From Polaribacter septentrionalilitoris (GTDB lineage Bacteria > Bacteroidota > Bacteroidia > Flavobacteriales > Flavobacteriaceae): a stretch of 64,000 nt of DNA. The stretch covers positions 107,723 to 171,722 of the forward strand of contig NZ_VRMJ01000028.1 in NCBI RefSeq assembly GCF_009832745.1. The letters are read 5' to 3'. Below, piece by piece: positions 27,681 to 37,447 of this stretch (position 1 is the first letter of the stretch; every line of letters begins with the position of its first letter). The position numbers were made by a program, and so were the translations under genes. The notes beneath the pieces are model-generated. The model worked only from the letters and a program-made list of their open reading frames with translations, ran no database searches and was not told where the DNA came from.

Positions 27681-28733
27681 TTATTCTAAAATTAGCATAG
27701 CGTCTCCGTAAGTAGAAAATCTATATTTTTCTTTAATCGCCTCTTGATACGCTTCCATTAAAAAGTCATATCCTGCAAATGCAGCAGTCATCATCATTAA
27801 GGTAGATTTTGGCGCGTGAAAATTAGAAATCATTGCGTTTGCAATACTAAAATCGTAAGGTGGAAAAATAAATTTATTTGTCCAACCTTCAAACTCGTTT
27901 AACTGCTGATTAGAAGAAACTGAAGATTCAATTGTTCTCATCACAGTAGTTCCTACCGCACAAACTCTTCTTTTTTCTGCTTTGGCTTTATTGATTTTTT
28001 CTGCTGATGCAGCTGGAATAATGATTTGCTCAGAATCCATTTTATGTTTCGATAAATCTTCAACCTCTACAGGACTAAAAGTTCCTAAGCCAACGTGTAA
28101 TGTTGTTTCAGCAAAATCTACTCCTTTAATTTCTAATCTTTTTAATAAGTGTTTAGAAAAGTGTAATCCTGCTGTTGGCGCTGCAACTGCACCTTCGTGT
28201 TTTGCATAAATTGTTTGGTAACGCTCTTCGTCTTCTGGCTCAACTTCTCTATTGATAAACTTTGGTAAAGGTGTTTCACCTAGTTCTAATAATTTTGCTC
28301 TAAACTCTTCGTAAGAACCATCAAATAAGAAACGTAACGTTCTTCCTCTTGAAGTTGTATTGTCAATAACTTCTGCAACTAAACTATCGTCTTCACCAAA
28401 AAACAATTTATTTCCAATTCTTATTTTTCTTGCAGGGTCTACTAAAACATCCCAAAGTCTGTTTTCAGCATTTAGTTCTCTTAGTAAAAAAACTTCGATT
28501 CTTGCTCCAGTTTTTTCTTTATTTCCAAACATTCTAGCAGGAAAAACTTTGGTATTGTTTAACATTAAAACATCACCTTCATCAAAATAATTGATTAAAT
28601 CTTTGAACATTTTATGTTCAATAGTTCCATCTTTTTTGTTCAACACCATCAAACGAGACTCATCTCTATGTTCTGCTGGGTATTGTGCAATTAATTCTTC
28701 TGGTAATTCAAATTCAAAATTGGATAATTTCAT
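27681..28733 (-). CDS. queA: S-adenosylmethionine:tRNA ribosyltransferase-isomerase
   Basis: This 350-aa enzyme transfers the ribosyl moiety of SAM to preQ1 in tRNA, forming epoxyqueuosine at the wobble position. The family hallmarks are all present: [62 protein letters not shown] and [18 protein letters not shown]. It has its own promoter at 28757-28788 just after aroA, and a terminator. Confidence 0.97.
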   Translation of the reverse strand: MKLSNFEFELPEELIAQYPAEHRDESRLMVLNKKDGTIEHKMFKDLINYFDEGDVLMLNNTKVFPARMFGNKEKTGARIEVFLLRELNAENRLWDVLVDPARKIRIGNKLFFGEDDSLVAEVIDNTTSRGRTLRFLFDGSYEEFRAKLLELGETPLPKFINREVEPEDEERYQTIYAKHEGAVAAPTAGLHFSKHLLKRLEIKGVDFAETTLHVGLGTFSPVEVEDLSKHKMDSEQIIIPAASAEKINKAKAEKRRVCAVGTTVMRTIESSVSSNQQLNEFEGWTNKFIFPPYDFSIANAMISNFHAPKSTLMMMTAAFAGYDFLMEAYQEAIKEKYRFSTYGDAMLILE

Positions 28734-28756
28734 ACGTATGTTTCTTGTAAAAGCTG

Positions 28757-28788
28757 CAAATATACGATATCGAAATAGGCGTTGTCAA
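28757..28788 (-). promoter_or_regulatory. queA promoter, Bacteroidota consensus
   Basis: On the minus strand TTG (28788-28786), 21 nt, then a perfect TATATTTG (28764-28757), 24 bases before the queA start. The -33 TTG lies inside a 7-bp inverted repeat TTGTCAA-N4-TTGACAA (28782-28799), which also abuts the aroA stop. Confidence 0.75.
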
Positions 28789-28805
28789 GTGTTTGACAAT
28801 ATAAT

Positions 28806-30035
28806 TTAGAGTTTATCTATTTTAATCCCAATTTGTTGCATATCATCCCAAAATTTTTGATACGATTTTGTAACCACTTCTGCATCTAAAATCTGAATAG
28901 GCACTTTTAATGCTAAAGGAGCAAAAGCCATTGCCATTCTGTGATCGTTATACGTTTTAATGGAAATATTCTTATTAATTTCTGATGATTTTTCTAAGTG
29001 TAAACTTTTATCTGTTACAGCAATAGTTGCACCTAATTTGGTTAACTCATCATGCAATGCTACCAACCTATCTGTTTCTTTAATTTTTAAGGTGTGTAAA
29101 CCTGATAAATCACAAGAAATCCCTTCAGAAAAGCAAGTTACTGCAATAGTTTGAGCAATATCTGGAGCGTTTTTTAAGTCAATTTCTAAAGTTGATTTGT
29201 TAGTTTCTTTTACTTTTTTTAGAATGATCGTGTTTTCTTTAAAAACCGTTTCCACTCCAAAATGTTGGTAAATTTCAGCCAAACAAGAATCTCCTTGTAA
29301 ACTTTCTTTTTTGTAAGCTGATAATTGAATCACAGAACCAATTTCTGAAGATGCAATTATCGAATAAAAATAACTTGCAGAAGACCAATCTGACTCTACA
29401 ACAACAGTTTGTTGCTCTATTGATTTTTTTGGGTAAACGTTAATCTTATTTCTTTCAAAAGAATTTTCAATTCCCAATTGCGTTAACAAACTCAAGGTCA
29501 TATTGATATAAGGTACAGAAGTTATTTTTCCAAGTAATTCAATTTCTAAACCTTGTGCTAACTTTGATGCAATCAACAATAATGATGAAATGTATTGGCT
29601 ACTTACATTACCATTAATTTTAACTTTGTTTCTAGTGATATTTTTACCTTTAATGCGTATTGGTGGATAGCCAACTTTATCTTCATAAGAAATATCAGCG
29701 CCCAAATCTTGTAATGCATTTACTAAAATTTCAATAGGCCTATTTTGCATTCTTTCAGAACCTGTCAATACAACTTCTCTACCTTCTTTAACAGCAAAAT
29801 AAGATGTTAAAAAACGCATCGCTGTACCAGCATGACCAATATCTACAATTTCTTCATCTGTGGAAAGTGCATGTTGCATGTGCACAGAATCATCAGAATC
29901 TGATAAATTATCAATCAAAATTTCAGAAAATAAATTCTGTAGAATTAACAATCTATTTGATTCGCTTTTAGAACCAGAAATGGTAATTTGCTCTCTAATC
30001 TTTTTATTTTCTAAAATATTTAACAGTATATCCAT
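28806..30035 (-). CDS. aroA: 3-phosphoshikimate 1-carboxyvinyltransferase (EPSP synthase)
   Basis: This 409-aa enzyme joins phosphoenolpyruvate to shikimate-3-phosphate in aromatic amino acid synthesis. Visible hallmarks are ISGSKSESNRLLILQN (substrate-binding Lys), GHAGTAMRFLTSYFA (a variant of the usual GNAGTAxRxL), SSQYISSLLLIASKLA and TYNDHRMAMAFAPLAL. It is slightly shorter than most bacterial AroA (about 430), as is usual in this phylum. The GHAGTA variant is common in Bacteroidota. Confidence 0.96.
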   Translation of the reverse strand: MDILLNILENKKIREQITISGSKSESNRLLILQNLFSEILIDNLSDSDDSVHMQHALSTDEEIVDIGHAGTAMRFLTSYFAVKEGREVVLTGSERMQNRPIEILVNALQDLGADISYEDKVGYPPIRIKGKNITRNKVKINGNVSSQYISSLLLIASKLAQGLEIELLGKITSVPYINMTLSLLTQLGIENSFERNKINVYPKKSIEQQTVVVESDWSSASYFYSIIASSEIGSVIQLSAYKKESLQGDSCLAEIYQHFGVETVFKENTIILKKVKETNKSTLEIDLKNAPDIAQTIAVTCFSEGISCDLSGLHTLKIKETDRLVALHDELTKLGATIAVTDKSLHLEKSSEINKNISIKTYNDHRMAMAFAPLALKVPIQILDAEVVTKSYQKFWDDMQQIGIKIDKL

Positions 30036-30102
30036 TTTCTAAACGCTGTAATCAGATTTAAAATCCTTATTTTTATTATCTTAATTTTCAAACTACCAAC
30101 TT

Positions 30103-33100
30103 ATGAAAAAATTAATTTTCCTTACAATTAGTGTGTTTTTTATAACAAATGCCAAAGTTAATGCACAAAAGAAATCTACCAAAGTTTCTGAAGAATATTT
30201 TAGCGCGGTAAAATGGCGAAATATAGGACCTTTTAGAGGCGGAAGAAGTGCTGCTGTAACTGGCGTTCCTGGAAAAGCAAATCTTTTTTACATGGGAGCT
30301 ACTGGTGGTGGAGTTTGGAGAACTAATGATGCTGGAAATACTTGGGAGAATATTTCTGACGGTTTTTTTGGAGGTTCTGTGGGTGCTGTAGCAGTTTCTG
30401 AATCTGACAATAATGTGATGTATGTTGGTATGGGAGAAAAAACCGTTCGTGGAAATGTATCATCTGGTGATGGAATGTGGAAATCTGAAAATGCGGGTAA
30501 AACCTGGCGTCATATAGGTTTAAAAAATGCACGCCATATTCCAAGAGTTCGAATTCACCCTAAAAATCCAGATGTTGTTTTTGCAGGTGTTTTAGGTGAT
30601 TTGTACAAACCAACTCAAGAAAGGGGTGTATATAAATCTACTGATGGTGGTGAAACTTGGCGTAAAGTTCTTTTTTCGAATGAAAATGCTGGTGTTGTTG
30701 ATCTAATTATAGATCCTAATAATCCAAGAATTTTATATGCTACAACTTGGAATGTAAGGAGAACTCCTTACAGTTTATCCTCTGGTGGAGAAGGTTCTGC
30801 AATCTGGAAAAGTACAGATTCAGGCGAAACTTGGACAAACATTTCAACGAACAAAGGGTTACCAAAAGGAATTTGGGGAATTAGCGGAGTAACAGTTTCT
30901 CCCGTAAATTCTAATATTGTTTGGGCTTTGATTGAAAATAAAAAAGGTGGTATTTACAAATCTACAGACGCTGGTAAAACATGGCGTTTGATAAATTCTG
31001 AAAGAAAATTACGTCAAAGAGCTTGGTATTATACACGTTTGTATGCAGACACTCAAAATGAAGATATTTTATATGTCTTAAATGTACGTTATCATAAATC
31101 TACAGATGGTGGAAAAACCTACAAAACATACAATGCTCCTCATGGAGATCATCACGATTTATGGATTGCACCAGAAGACAATCAAAGAATGATTATTGGT
31201 GATGATGGTGGTGCTCAAATTTCTTTTGATGCTGGTATTAATTGGAGTACAATGAATAACCAACCAACTTCTCAATTTTACAGAGTAACTACAGACAATC
31301 ATTTTCCTTATCGAATTTTAGCAGCACAACAAGACAATTCTACGGTTCGAATTTCTCATAGAACTTCTGGACGATTTATAACTGATTCAGATTGGTCTTC
31401 TACCGCTGGTGGAGAGAGTGCTCATATTGCAGCAGATCCTTTAAATAGTGATATTGTTTACGGTGGTAGTTATGGTGGGTTTCTAACTAGAGTTAATCAC
31501 AAAACCAATGAAACTAGAGCTATTAATGTTTGGCCAGATGATCCTATGGGTCATGGAGCTGAAGATTTTAAGTATCGTTTTCAGTGGAATTTTCCAATTT
31601 TCTTTTCTCCTAATAACAAAAAACGATTATATGCAGCATCTAATCATTTACATGTTACAGAAAATGAAGGTCAGTCTTGGAAAGTAATTAGTCCAGATTT
31701 AACTAGAAACGATCCCAAAACATTAGGTCCTTCTGGTGGACCAATCACCAAAGACAATACAGGTGTTGAGTATTATGGAACCATTTTCGCAGCAACTGAA
31801 TCTCCTTTAGAACCAGGTTTAATTTGGACTGGTTCTGATGATGGTTTGGTACATGTTTCTAAAAATAATGGGCAATCATGGGATAATGTTACTCCTAGAA
31901 AAATGCCAGAATGGATGATGATTAACTGCATTGAAATTGACCCTTTTACAAAAGGTGGAGCTTATATTGTTGGTACAAAATATAAAACTGGAGATTATCA
32001 ACCTTACCTCTATAAAACCGAAAATTATGGTAAATCTTGGAAAAAAATTACTAATGGAATTGGAGAAGAAGATTTTACAAGAGCTTTAAGAGCAGATCCA
32101 AAACGTAAAGGTTTATTATACGCAGGTACAGAAAGAGGAATGTATATTTCTTTTGATGATGGTAAAAACTGGCAATCTTTCAAACAAAATCTTCCAATTG
32201 TACCTATTACAGATTTAGCTATTAAAGATGATAATTTAATTGCTGCAACTCAAGGTCGTTCACTTTGGATTATTGATGATTTAACACCTTTACATCAACT
32301 AAACTCATCTACTTTAAAACAAGATATTGTGTTGTTTAAACCTAAAGATGCTTACAACATGAGTGGTGGAAGAGGAAGAACCTCAAAAACCATGGGAACC
32401 AATCATCCTGGAGGAGTTGCCATCAATTACTACATTAAAGAAAAAGGTGAAAAAGATATAGTGTCTTTATCTATTTATGATGCCAATGACAACCTTATTA
32501 AAAAATATAGCACAAAACCTAATAAAGAAAAAAAGGAAGAAAATTTAAAAGTAGAAGACGGTAATAATATTTTCTACTGGAATATGATGTACGATGGTGC
32601 AGAAAGCGTAAAAGGCATGATTTTATGGTGGGCTTCTCTAAGTGGACCAATGGCACTACCTGGAAACTATAAAGTAGAACTTGCTGTGAATGACGCAAAA
32701 ATGAGTCAAGTGTTTTCTATTTTAAAGAATCCTATGTCTGAAGCTACTGAAGCCGATATGAAGGCACAATTTGATTTCATTAATAGCATTAATTCTAAAA
32801 TGACAGAAATTCATAAAGCCTTAAAGAATGTAAAGAAAATTCGTGCTCAAGTTGCCCTGTTAAAGAAATCTGTAAAAGACAAAAAGAAACACAAAACATT
32901 GTTAGATTATGCTGATGCTTTAGTAAAAGACATGACAAAAGTTGAGGAAACTTTATATCAAACAAAGTCTAAAAGTGGACAAGATCCGCTGAATTTCCCT
33001 ATTAGATTAAATAACAAATTAGGGCATTTAAACTCGTTAACTAGAATTGGTAATTACGCTCCAACACAACAAGCAATTGATTTTAAGAATGAAATCACCA

Positions 33101-33210
33101 AAGATATTGATGTTGAGTTAGCTAAACTTTACGCTATTTTTAATACTCGAGTAAAAGAATTGAATAAAAAAGTAAAAGAAAGTGATATTGATTTAATTCA
33201 GTTAGATTAA
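30103..33210 (+). CDS. Exported BNR/Asp-box (VPS10/sortilin-like) beta-propeller protein
   Basis: This 1035-aa protein has a signal peptide (MKKLIFLTISVFFITNAKVNAQ) and a long beta-propeller region (about 35-740). Asp-box repeats such as KSENAGKTWRHI, KSTDGGETWRK, KSTDSGETWTN and KSTDAGKTWRL mark it. A C-terminal helical segment (about 880-1035) is rich in Lys. It matches the family often annotated as glycosyl hydrolase or sortilin-like, where no enzymatic activity is established. There is no lipobox and no T9SS domain, so it is probably periplasmic. Its last 4 bases overlap the convergent crotonase gene. Confidence 0.9.
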   Translation: MKKLIFLTISVFFITNAKVNAQKKSTKVSEEYFSAVKWRNIGPFRGGRSAAVTGVPGKANLFYMGATGGGVWRTNDAGNTWENISDGFFGGSVGAVAVSESDNNVMYVGMGEKTVRGNVSSGDGMWKSENAGKTWRHIGLKNARHIPRVRIHPKNPDVVFAGVLGDLYKPTQERGVYKSTDGGETWRKVLFSNENAGVVDLIIDPNNPRILYATTWNVRRTPYSLSSGGEGSAIWKSTDSGETWTNISTNKGLPKGIWGISGVTVSPVNSNIVWALIENKKGGIYKSTDAGKTWRLINSERKLRQRAWYYTRLYADTQNEDILYVLNVRYHKSTDGGKTYKTYNAPHGDHHDLWIAPEDNQRMIIGDDGGAQISFDAGINWSTMNNQPTSQFYRVTTDNHFPYRILAAQQDNSTVRISHRTSGRFITDSDWSSTAGGESAHIAADPLNSDIVYGGSYGGFLTRVNHKTNETRAINVWPDDPMGHGAEDFKYRFQWNFPIFFSPNNKKRLYAASNHLHVTENEGQSWKVISPDLTRNDPKTLGPSGGPITKDNTGVEYYGTIFAATESPLEPGLIWTGSDDGLVHVSKNNGQSWDNVTPRKMPEWMMINCIEIDPFTKGGAYIVGTKYKTGDYQPYLYKTENYGKSWKKITNGIGEEDFTRALRADPKRKGLLYAGTERGMYISFDDGKNWQSFKQNLPIVPITDLAIKDDNLIAATQGRSLWIIDDLTPLHQLNSSTLKQDIVLFKPKDAYNMSGGRGRTSKTMGTNHPGGVAINYYIKEKGEKDIVSLSIYDANDNLIKKYSTKPNKEKKEENLKVEDGNNIFYWNMMYDGAESVKGMILWWASLSGPMALPGNYKVELAVNDAKMSQVFSILKNPMSEATEADMKAQFDFINSINSKMTEIHKALKNVKKIRAQVALLKKSVKDKKKHKTLLDYADALVKDMTKVEETLYQTKSKSGQDPLNFPIRLNNKLGHLNSLTRIGNYAPTQQAIDFKNEITKDIDVELAKLYAIFNTRVKELNKKVKESDIDLIQLD

Positions 33211-33908
33211 GGGTTGATAGAAATATCATCTTCTAAATCTAATTGAATGGCTTTCTGTAAATCTTGCAAATGCTGTTGTCGAACTTTTAGTTTGGTTTCA
33301 GCATGTGCTTTTGTATTCAGTTTTGCAAACAATTCTGCTGCTTTAGTTGCTTTTGCTAATAACTGATTTTCAGGAACGATAACATCTAAAAAACCAGCAG
33401 CTATAGCTTGCTTTGGATTAAAAATTTCTGCATTATTGACACATCTATTGAGGTATACTTCAGACAATCGTGCTTTGGCTATAGCTATTCCTGCATAGTG
33501 CATTGTCATGCCAATTTGAACTTCATTTAATCCTATTTTAAAATCACCTTCTACACCAATTCTATAATCTGATGACAATAATAAAAAAGCTCCTTTTGCA
33601 ATAGCATGACCAGAACAAGCAATAATAATTGGATGTGGAAAAGCTAACATTCTTAAAGACAATTGAGACCCATTTATAACCAATTCTTTGGCAGCTGTAG
33701 GCGATTTTGTCATCACTTTTAAATCAAAACCCGCAGAAAATATTCCTGGTTGACCTGTTAAAATAACAACCTTATGATCTTGTTGTGCTTTATCTAAACC
33801 ATCATTTAATCCTTGAATTACTTCATGAGAAATTGCATTGGCTTTTCCGTTGTTAATCGTAATAATAGCATAGTTTTCTTTAGATTGATATTTAACAAAT
33901 TCGTTCAT
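33207..33908 (-). CDS. Enoyl-CoA hydratase/isomerase (crotonase) family protein
   Basis: This 233-aa crotonase-fold protein shows NGKANAISHEVIQGLNDGL, the oxyanion-hole region GIFSAGFDLKVM and CSGHAIAKGAFLLLSSDYRIG. It is a little shorter than most family members (about 255-265). The second catalytic Glu position is only partly recognisable (VQIGMTMHYAGI), so the exact reaction is uncertain. A member that acts as a CoA-ester isomerase or hydratase is likely. Confidence 0.9.
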   Translation of the reverse strand: MNEFVKYQSKENYAIITINNGKANAISHEVIQGLNDGLDKAQQDHKVVILTGQPGIFSAGFDLKVMTKSPTAAKELVINGSQLSLRMLAFPHPIIIACSGHAIAKGAFLLLSSDYRIGVEGDFKIGLNEVQIGMTMHYAGIAIAKARLSEVYLNRCVNNAEIFNPKQAIAAGFLDVIVPENQLLAKATKAAELFAKLNTKAHAETKLKVRQQHLQDLQKAIQLDLEDDISINP

Positions 33909-33920
33909 GATCTTTTATTC

Positions 33921-33974
33921 TTTTTGTTTTCGACACAAATTTGATCATTATTCACAAATTCAATCGAATTGACA
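33921..33974 (+). repeat. Dispersed intergenic repeat, short copy B
   Basis: TTTTCGACACAAATTTGATC, then ATTATTCACAAATTC and AATCGAATTGACA, match the core of the copy at 37448 with scattered changes. The AAATTTG and CAAATT parts form the self-complementary core. It lies between the crotonase and crcB genes. Confidence 0.7.
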
Positions 33975-33985
33975 TTAATATAATT

Positions 33986-34357
33986 CTATAAAAATTTAAT
34001 AAAGTATATTCCTGCAAAGACAGCTAAGAAGCCCACTACAAAACTTGCAATGGTATAGAAAGCAAATGTGGTAAAATCTCCCGATTTTAGTAAGATATGA
34101 TTTTCATAAGCAAACGTAGAAAATGTAGTAAATCCACCACAAAATCCAGTAGCTAATAACAGTGTGTGATTTTGAGAAATTGCATCATTTTTGGCAGCAT
34201 ACCCTAAAATGATTCCAATAAACAAACTACCTAAAATATTGGCTGCAAAAGTACCTAATGGAATTCCGCTTTCAAGATTATTTAGCCATTTTCCAACAAG
34301 AAAACGTAAAGCACTTCCAAATCCACCACCAATAAAAACCAATAGTAATTGTTTCAT
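33986..34357 (-). CDS. crcB: Fluoride efflux transporter CrcB (Fluc)
   Basis: This 123-aa protein with four membrane helices exports fluoride as a dual-topology dimer. The motifs GGGFGSALRFLVGKWL and GFCGGFTTFSTFAYE are diagnostic. Its start codon overlaps the stop of the DoxX-type gene by one base, so it is translated from the same message. No fluoride riboswitch is visible because there is no leader of its own. Confidence 0.95.
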   Translation of the reverse strand: MKQLLLVFIGGGFGSALRFLVGKWLNNLESGIPLGTFAANILGSLFIGIILGYAAKNDAISQNHTLLLATGFCGGFTTFSTFAYENHILLKSGDFTTFAFYTIASFVVGFLAVFAGIYFIKFL

Positions 34358-35319
34358 TATAGTTCTATTTCATCAACATCTACCCAATTTTTCTTTTGAG
34401 TAACTGTTCCTTTATTTAAAATCATAACTCCTGGATTTGCACGAATCATTGTTTTTAATGTAGTTTCATCACAAAATAAAAACTCAAAAGGTAAGTTGTA
34501 TTTTTCTTTAGCTGCCAACAAATCATCTGTAAAAGAAGCTGAAACTCCGTAAACAGTATATCCTTTATTCTTAGCTTTTGATGTGATTTCTTTGATGTTT
34601 GGGAAACCATTTTTATCAACTTTATCTAAGTTATAAATGATTACCAACATCAATTTTTCCTTTTTTAACAATTCTGGTGCTAAATCTGCTTGCGCATCTT
34701 CTAACATAAAATCGTGTACTGGAGGAATACTTCCGTCTTCAGGAAACTGCATTCCTTCTACTAAATTTTTACCTACTGCATATGCTCTAAAATCTATAAT
34801 TGGTAAATGCGTTAACACATGTTGCACAATAAACATAAACAATCCTAAAGCAATTAAAGTGATCAATTTTGGAATTTTACCTCCAAAAATAGGCTTTATC
34901 AAATCTACTTTAATCACTAATACAATGATGAATGCAATTAAAATAACGTTTTTATAAAAAGTTTCCCAAGGCGTGAGTTTAATAGCATCTCCAAAACAAC
35001 CACAATCTGTAACTTTATTATAATAAGCAGAATACCAAGTTAAAAACAAGAATATGAGTGTAAGAATTAATAAACTCCAAACTGTAATTTTTGATTTATA
35101 ACCGATTAAAATCATAACACCTAAAAGGATTTCTGCTACAATTAACAAAATAGCAAATGGTAATGCAAACGGAATTAGAAACTCCATATTTAAAACCGAT
35201 TCAGAAAAGTATTCTTGAAATTTATATTGCGAACCAATTGGATCTACCAATTTTACAAAGCCCGAAAAAATAAATAAGGCTCCTACTATGATTCTTGCAA
35301 TTTGTACTAGTATTTTCAT
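34357..35319 (-). CDS. DoxX-type membrane protein with thioredoxin-like C-terminus (BT_3928 family)
   Basis: This is a 320-aa membrane protein. The N-terminal part (about 1-180) has four or five helices of the DoxX/MauE type (RIIVGALFIFSGFVKLVDPIG) and a Cys pair in DCGCFGDAIKLTPWETFYKN. The C-terminal part (about 210-320) is thioredoxin-like in strand order (LMLVIIYNLDKVDKNGFPNI, VYGVSASFTDDL) but lacks a CxxC, so it probably does not act as an ordinary oxidoreductase. In Flavobacteriaceae this gene usually lies beside DUF1599 and folP, as here. Confidence 0.88.
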   Translation of the reverse strand: MKILVQIARIIVGALFIFSGFVKLVDPIGSQYKFQEYFSESVLNMEFLIPFALPFAILLIVAEILLGVMILIGYKSKITVWSLLILTLIFLFLTWYSAYYNKVTDCGCFGDAIKLTPWETFYKNVILIAFIIVLVIKVDLIKPIFGGKIPKLITLIALGLFMFIVQHVLTHLPIIDFRAYAVGKNLVEGMQFPEDGSIPPVHDFMLEDAQADLAPELLKKEKLMLVIIYNLDKVDKNGFPNIKEITSKAKNKGYTVYGVSASFTDDLLAAKEKYNLPFEFLFCDETTLKTMIRANPGVMILNKGTVTQKKNWVDVDEIEL

Positions 35320-35330
35320 GTTATTATTTT

Positions 35331-35390
35331 AGACTTCTCGATACAATTTTCTTCATTCTTCAGAAAATTACTCGAAGTGACAGAAACGTA
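35331..35390 (+). repeat. Dispersed intergenic repeat, short copy C
   Basis: CTTCTCGATACAATTTTC, TTCATTCTTCAGAAAATTA and CTCGAAGTGACA match the core of copies A and D. It lies between the DoxX-type and DUF1599 genes. Confidence 0.7.
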
Positions 35391-35418
35391 TTGCTTTATT
35401 ACTTTAAAAATTTCTAAC

Positions 35419-35955
35419 TCATTCACCTAAATGAATCATTGCAAAAACAGCGTAGTTAATCATGTCTTGGTAATTAGCATCAATACCTTCAGAAACTAAT
35501 GTTTTGCCTTTGTTATCTTCAATCTGTTTGACACGTAATAATTTTTGCAAAATCAAATCAGTTAATGATGATACCCTCATATCTCTCCATGCTTCACCAT
35601 AATCATGATTTTTATTCAACATCAATTCTTTAGTAATTTTTGCATGCTTGTCGTACATTTCAGTAGCTTCCTCTGTATTTATATCAGGATTTTCAACCAC
35701 ACCTTTTTCCAACTGAATCAATGCCATAATGGAGTAATTAATAATTCCAATAAACTCAGACTTTTCTCCTTCATCAACTTTACGCACCTCATTTTCTTGC
35801 AACTGACGAATTCTTTGTGCTTTGATAAATATTTGATCGGTTAAAGATGGTAAACGTAAAATTCTCCACGCAGCTCCATAATCAGACATTTTTTTAATGA
35901 ATAAACTTCTACATTCATTGATGACAGCATCGTATTGTTTTGAGGTATCTTGCAT
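35419..35955 (-). CDS. DUF1599 domain-containing protein
   Basis: The start at 35955 (MQDTSKQYDAVINECRSLF) is chosen over 36006 because family members begin at this sequence; the protein is then 178 aa. It contains two copies of a helical module: KKMSDYGAAWRILRLPSLTDQI and KNHDYGEAWRDMRVSSLTDLI, about 85 residues apart, an obvious internal duplication. It may relate to nucleotide hydrolases of the MazG/dUTPase-like helical type, but the function is unknown. It diverges from the LOG-folP transcript. Confidence 0.88.
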   Translation of the reverse strand: MQDTSKQYDAVINECRSLFIKKMSDYGAAWRILRLPSLTDQIFIKAQRIRQLQENEVRKVDEGEKSEFIGIINYSIMALIQLEKGVVENPDINTEEATEMYDKHAKITKELMLNKNHDYGEAWRDMRVSSLTDLILQKLLRVKQIEDNKGKTLVSEGIDANYQDMINYAVFAMIHLGE

Positions 35956-36007
35956 TTTTCGATTAAAGTATTTTTGTAAAAATAGTAAATCTAAGCACCT
36001 TTTCATT

Positions 36008-36015
36008 TATTTTTG
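36008..36015 (+). promoter_or_regulatory. -7 box upstream of the LOG gene
   Basis: A perfect TATTTTTG (TAnnTTTG) lies 22 bases before the start codon at 36038. No TTG is present at the usual distance, so the -33 element is weak. Confidence 0.5.
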
Positions 36016-36037
36016 TTAGGAATTTTTTAGAAATCAA

Positions 36038-36619
36038 ATGAATAAAATTGTTGTTTTTTGTGGTTCTAGTTTAGGGTTTAATCCTATTTACAAAGAAGCT
36101 GCTATAGAATTGGGAAATTATTTTGTTAACAACAATATTGGTTTGGTTTATGGTGGAGGAAAAATAGGAATGATGGGCGTTCTTGCAGACACCATTCTTT
36201 CTCAAAAAGGTGAAGTTATTGGAGTTATTCCTAAGTTATTAGAGAAAGAAGAAGTTGTTCATGCTGACGTTGAGGAAATGATTGTTTGCAAAAACATGAG
36301 TTCACGAAAAGTGATTATGAGTAAGTTAATAGATGGTTACATTACGCTTCCTGGAGGATTTGGAACCTTGGACGAACTCTTTGAAGCTTTGACTTTAAAT
36401 CAATTACACATAGAACAAAAACCTGTAGGATTGTTAAATATCAACGGATTTTTTGATGCCACTTTACAACAATTAGACAGAATGGTTGAAGAAGGATATT
36501 TAAAACCTGAGAATAGAAATCTCTTATTGGTTGGCTATTCTATCAATAATTTGATGCAGAAAATGACCAACTACACAGCTCCAAAAATTAGTCATATAAT
36601 CAATAAAGTAGTTCGCTAA
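36038..36619 (+). CDS. LOG-family / TIGR00730 Rossmann-fold protein
   Basis: This 193-aa protein shows VFCGSSLGFNPIY, GLVYGGGKIGMMG, SSRKVIMSKLIDGYITLPGG and the LOG signature PGGFGTLDE. LOG proteins hydrolyse nucleoside 5'-monophosphates of the cytokinin type to base and ribose 5-phosphate. In bacteria the usual role is nucleotide salvage or homeostasis. Its stop overlaps the folP start by one base (TAATG), so translation is coupled. Confidence 0.93.
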   Translation: MNKIVVFCGSSLGFNPIYKEAAIELGNYFVNNNIGLVYGGGKIGMMGVLADTILSQKGEVIGVIPKLLEKEEVVHADVEEMIVCKNMSSRKVIMSKLIDGYITLPGGFGTLDELFEALTLNQLHIEQKPVGLLNINGFFDATLQQLDRMVEEGYLKPENRNLLLVGYSINNLMQKMTNYTAPKISHIINKVVR

Positions 36620-37443
36620 TGACAATTAATTGCAAAGGCAAATTGATCAATTTATCCTCGCCTAAAGTAATGGGTATTTTAAATATTACTCCAGATTCTT
36701 TTTATGATGGTGGAAAGTATAAAAATGAGTCAGAAATACTTTCTCAAACCGAAAAAATGTTGATAGAAGGTGCCACTTTTATTGATGTTGGTGCTTATTC
36801 ATCAAGACCAGGAGCTGCTCATATTTCTGAAGAAGAAGAGCTACACAGAATAGTTCCAGTTATAGAGTTACTAAGTAAAGAATTTCCTGAAATCATTATT
36901 TCTGTAGACACTTTTAGAAGTAAAATAGCAAAAGAAACTATAGCTTCTGGCGCAGCCATTATTAATGATATCTCTGGAGGAAACATGGATGTTAAAATGT
37001 TTGATACTGTGGCAAACTTGCAAGTCCCTTATATTTTAATGCACATGTTAGGAACTCCTCAGAACATGCAAAAAAACCCTGTTTATGATGATGTGATCAA
37101 AGACATTATTTATTTTTTTGCTGCTCAGATCTACAAATTACATCAACTAAAACTCAATGATGTTATTATTGATGTTGGGTTTGGTTTTGGAAAAACCATA
37201 GATCATAATTTTGAAATTCTCAAAAATTTATCCTTATTTAAAAGTTTAGACGTTCCTATTTTAGCTGGTATTTCAAGAAAATCAATGTTGTACAAAACCT
37301 TAGATATTACTGCACAAGAAGCTTTAAATGCTACTACTTCTGCCAATACTATTGCATTGCTAAATGGTGCAAACATTTTACGAGTTCATGATGTTAAAGA
37401 AGCTGTTGAAGCCATAAAAATTGTGAATCAAGTTACTTTTTAA
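36619..37443 (+). CDS. folP: Dihydropteroate synthase
   Basis: This 274-aa TIM-barrel enzyme condenses p-aminobenzoate with dihydropterin pyrophosphate in folate synthesis. Signatures are VMGILNITPDSFYDGGKY, FIDVGAYSSRPGA, IISVDTFRSKIAKE, IINDISGG, YILMHMLGTPQNMQ and ILAGISRKSML. In related genomes folP is commonly followed by cdaA. Here a repeat and an exbD gene lie between them. Confidence 0.97.
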   Translation: MTINCKGKLINLSSPKVMGILNITPDSFYDGGKYKNESEILSQTEKMLIEGATFIDVGAYSSRPGAAHISEEEELHRIVPVIELLSKEFPEIIISVDTFRSKIAKETIASGAAIINDISGGNMDVKMFDTVANLQVPYILMHMLGTPQNMQKNPVYDDVIKDIIYFFAAQIYKLHQLKLNDVIIDVGFGFGKTIDHNFEILKNLSLFKSLDVPILAGISRKSMLYKTLDITAQEALNATTSANTIALLNGANILRVHDVKEAVEAIKIVNQVTF

Positions 37444-37447
37444 GATT

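Noticed and set aside
33986..34357. Fluoride riboswitch upstream of crcB
   Set aside because: crcB overlaps the preceding gene by one base, so it has no leader in which a riboswitch could lie.
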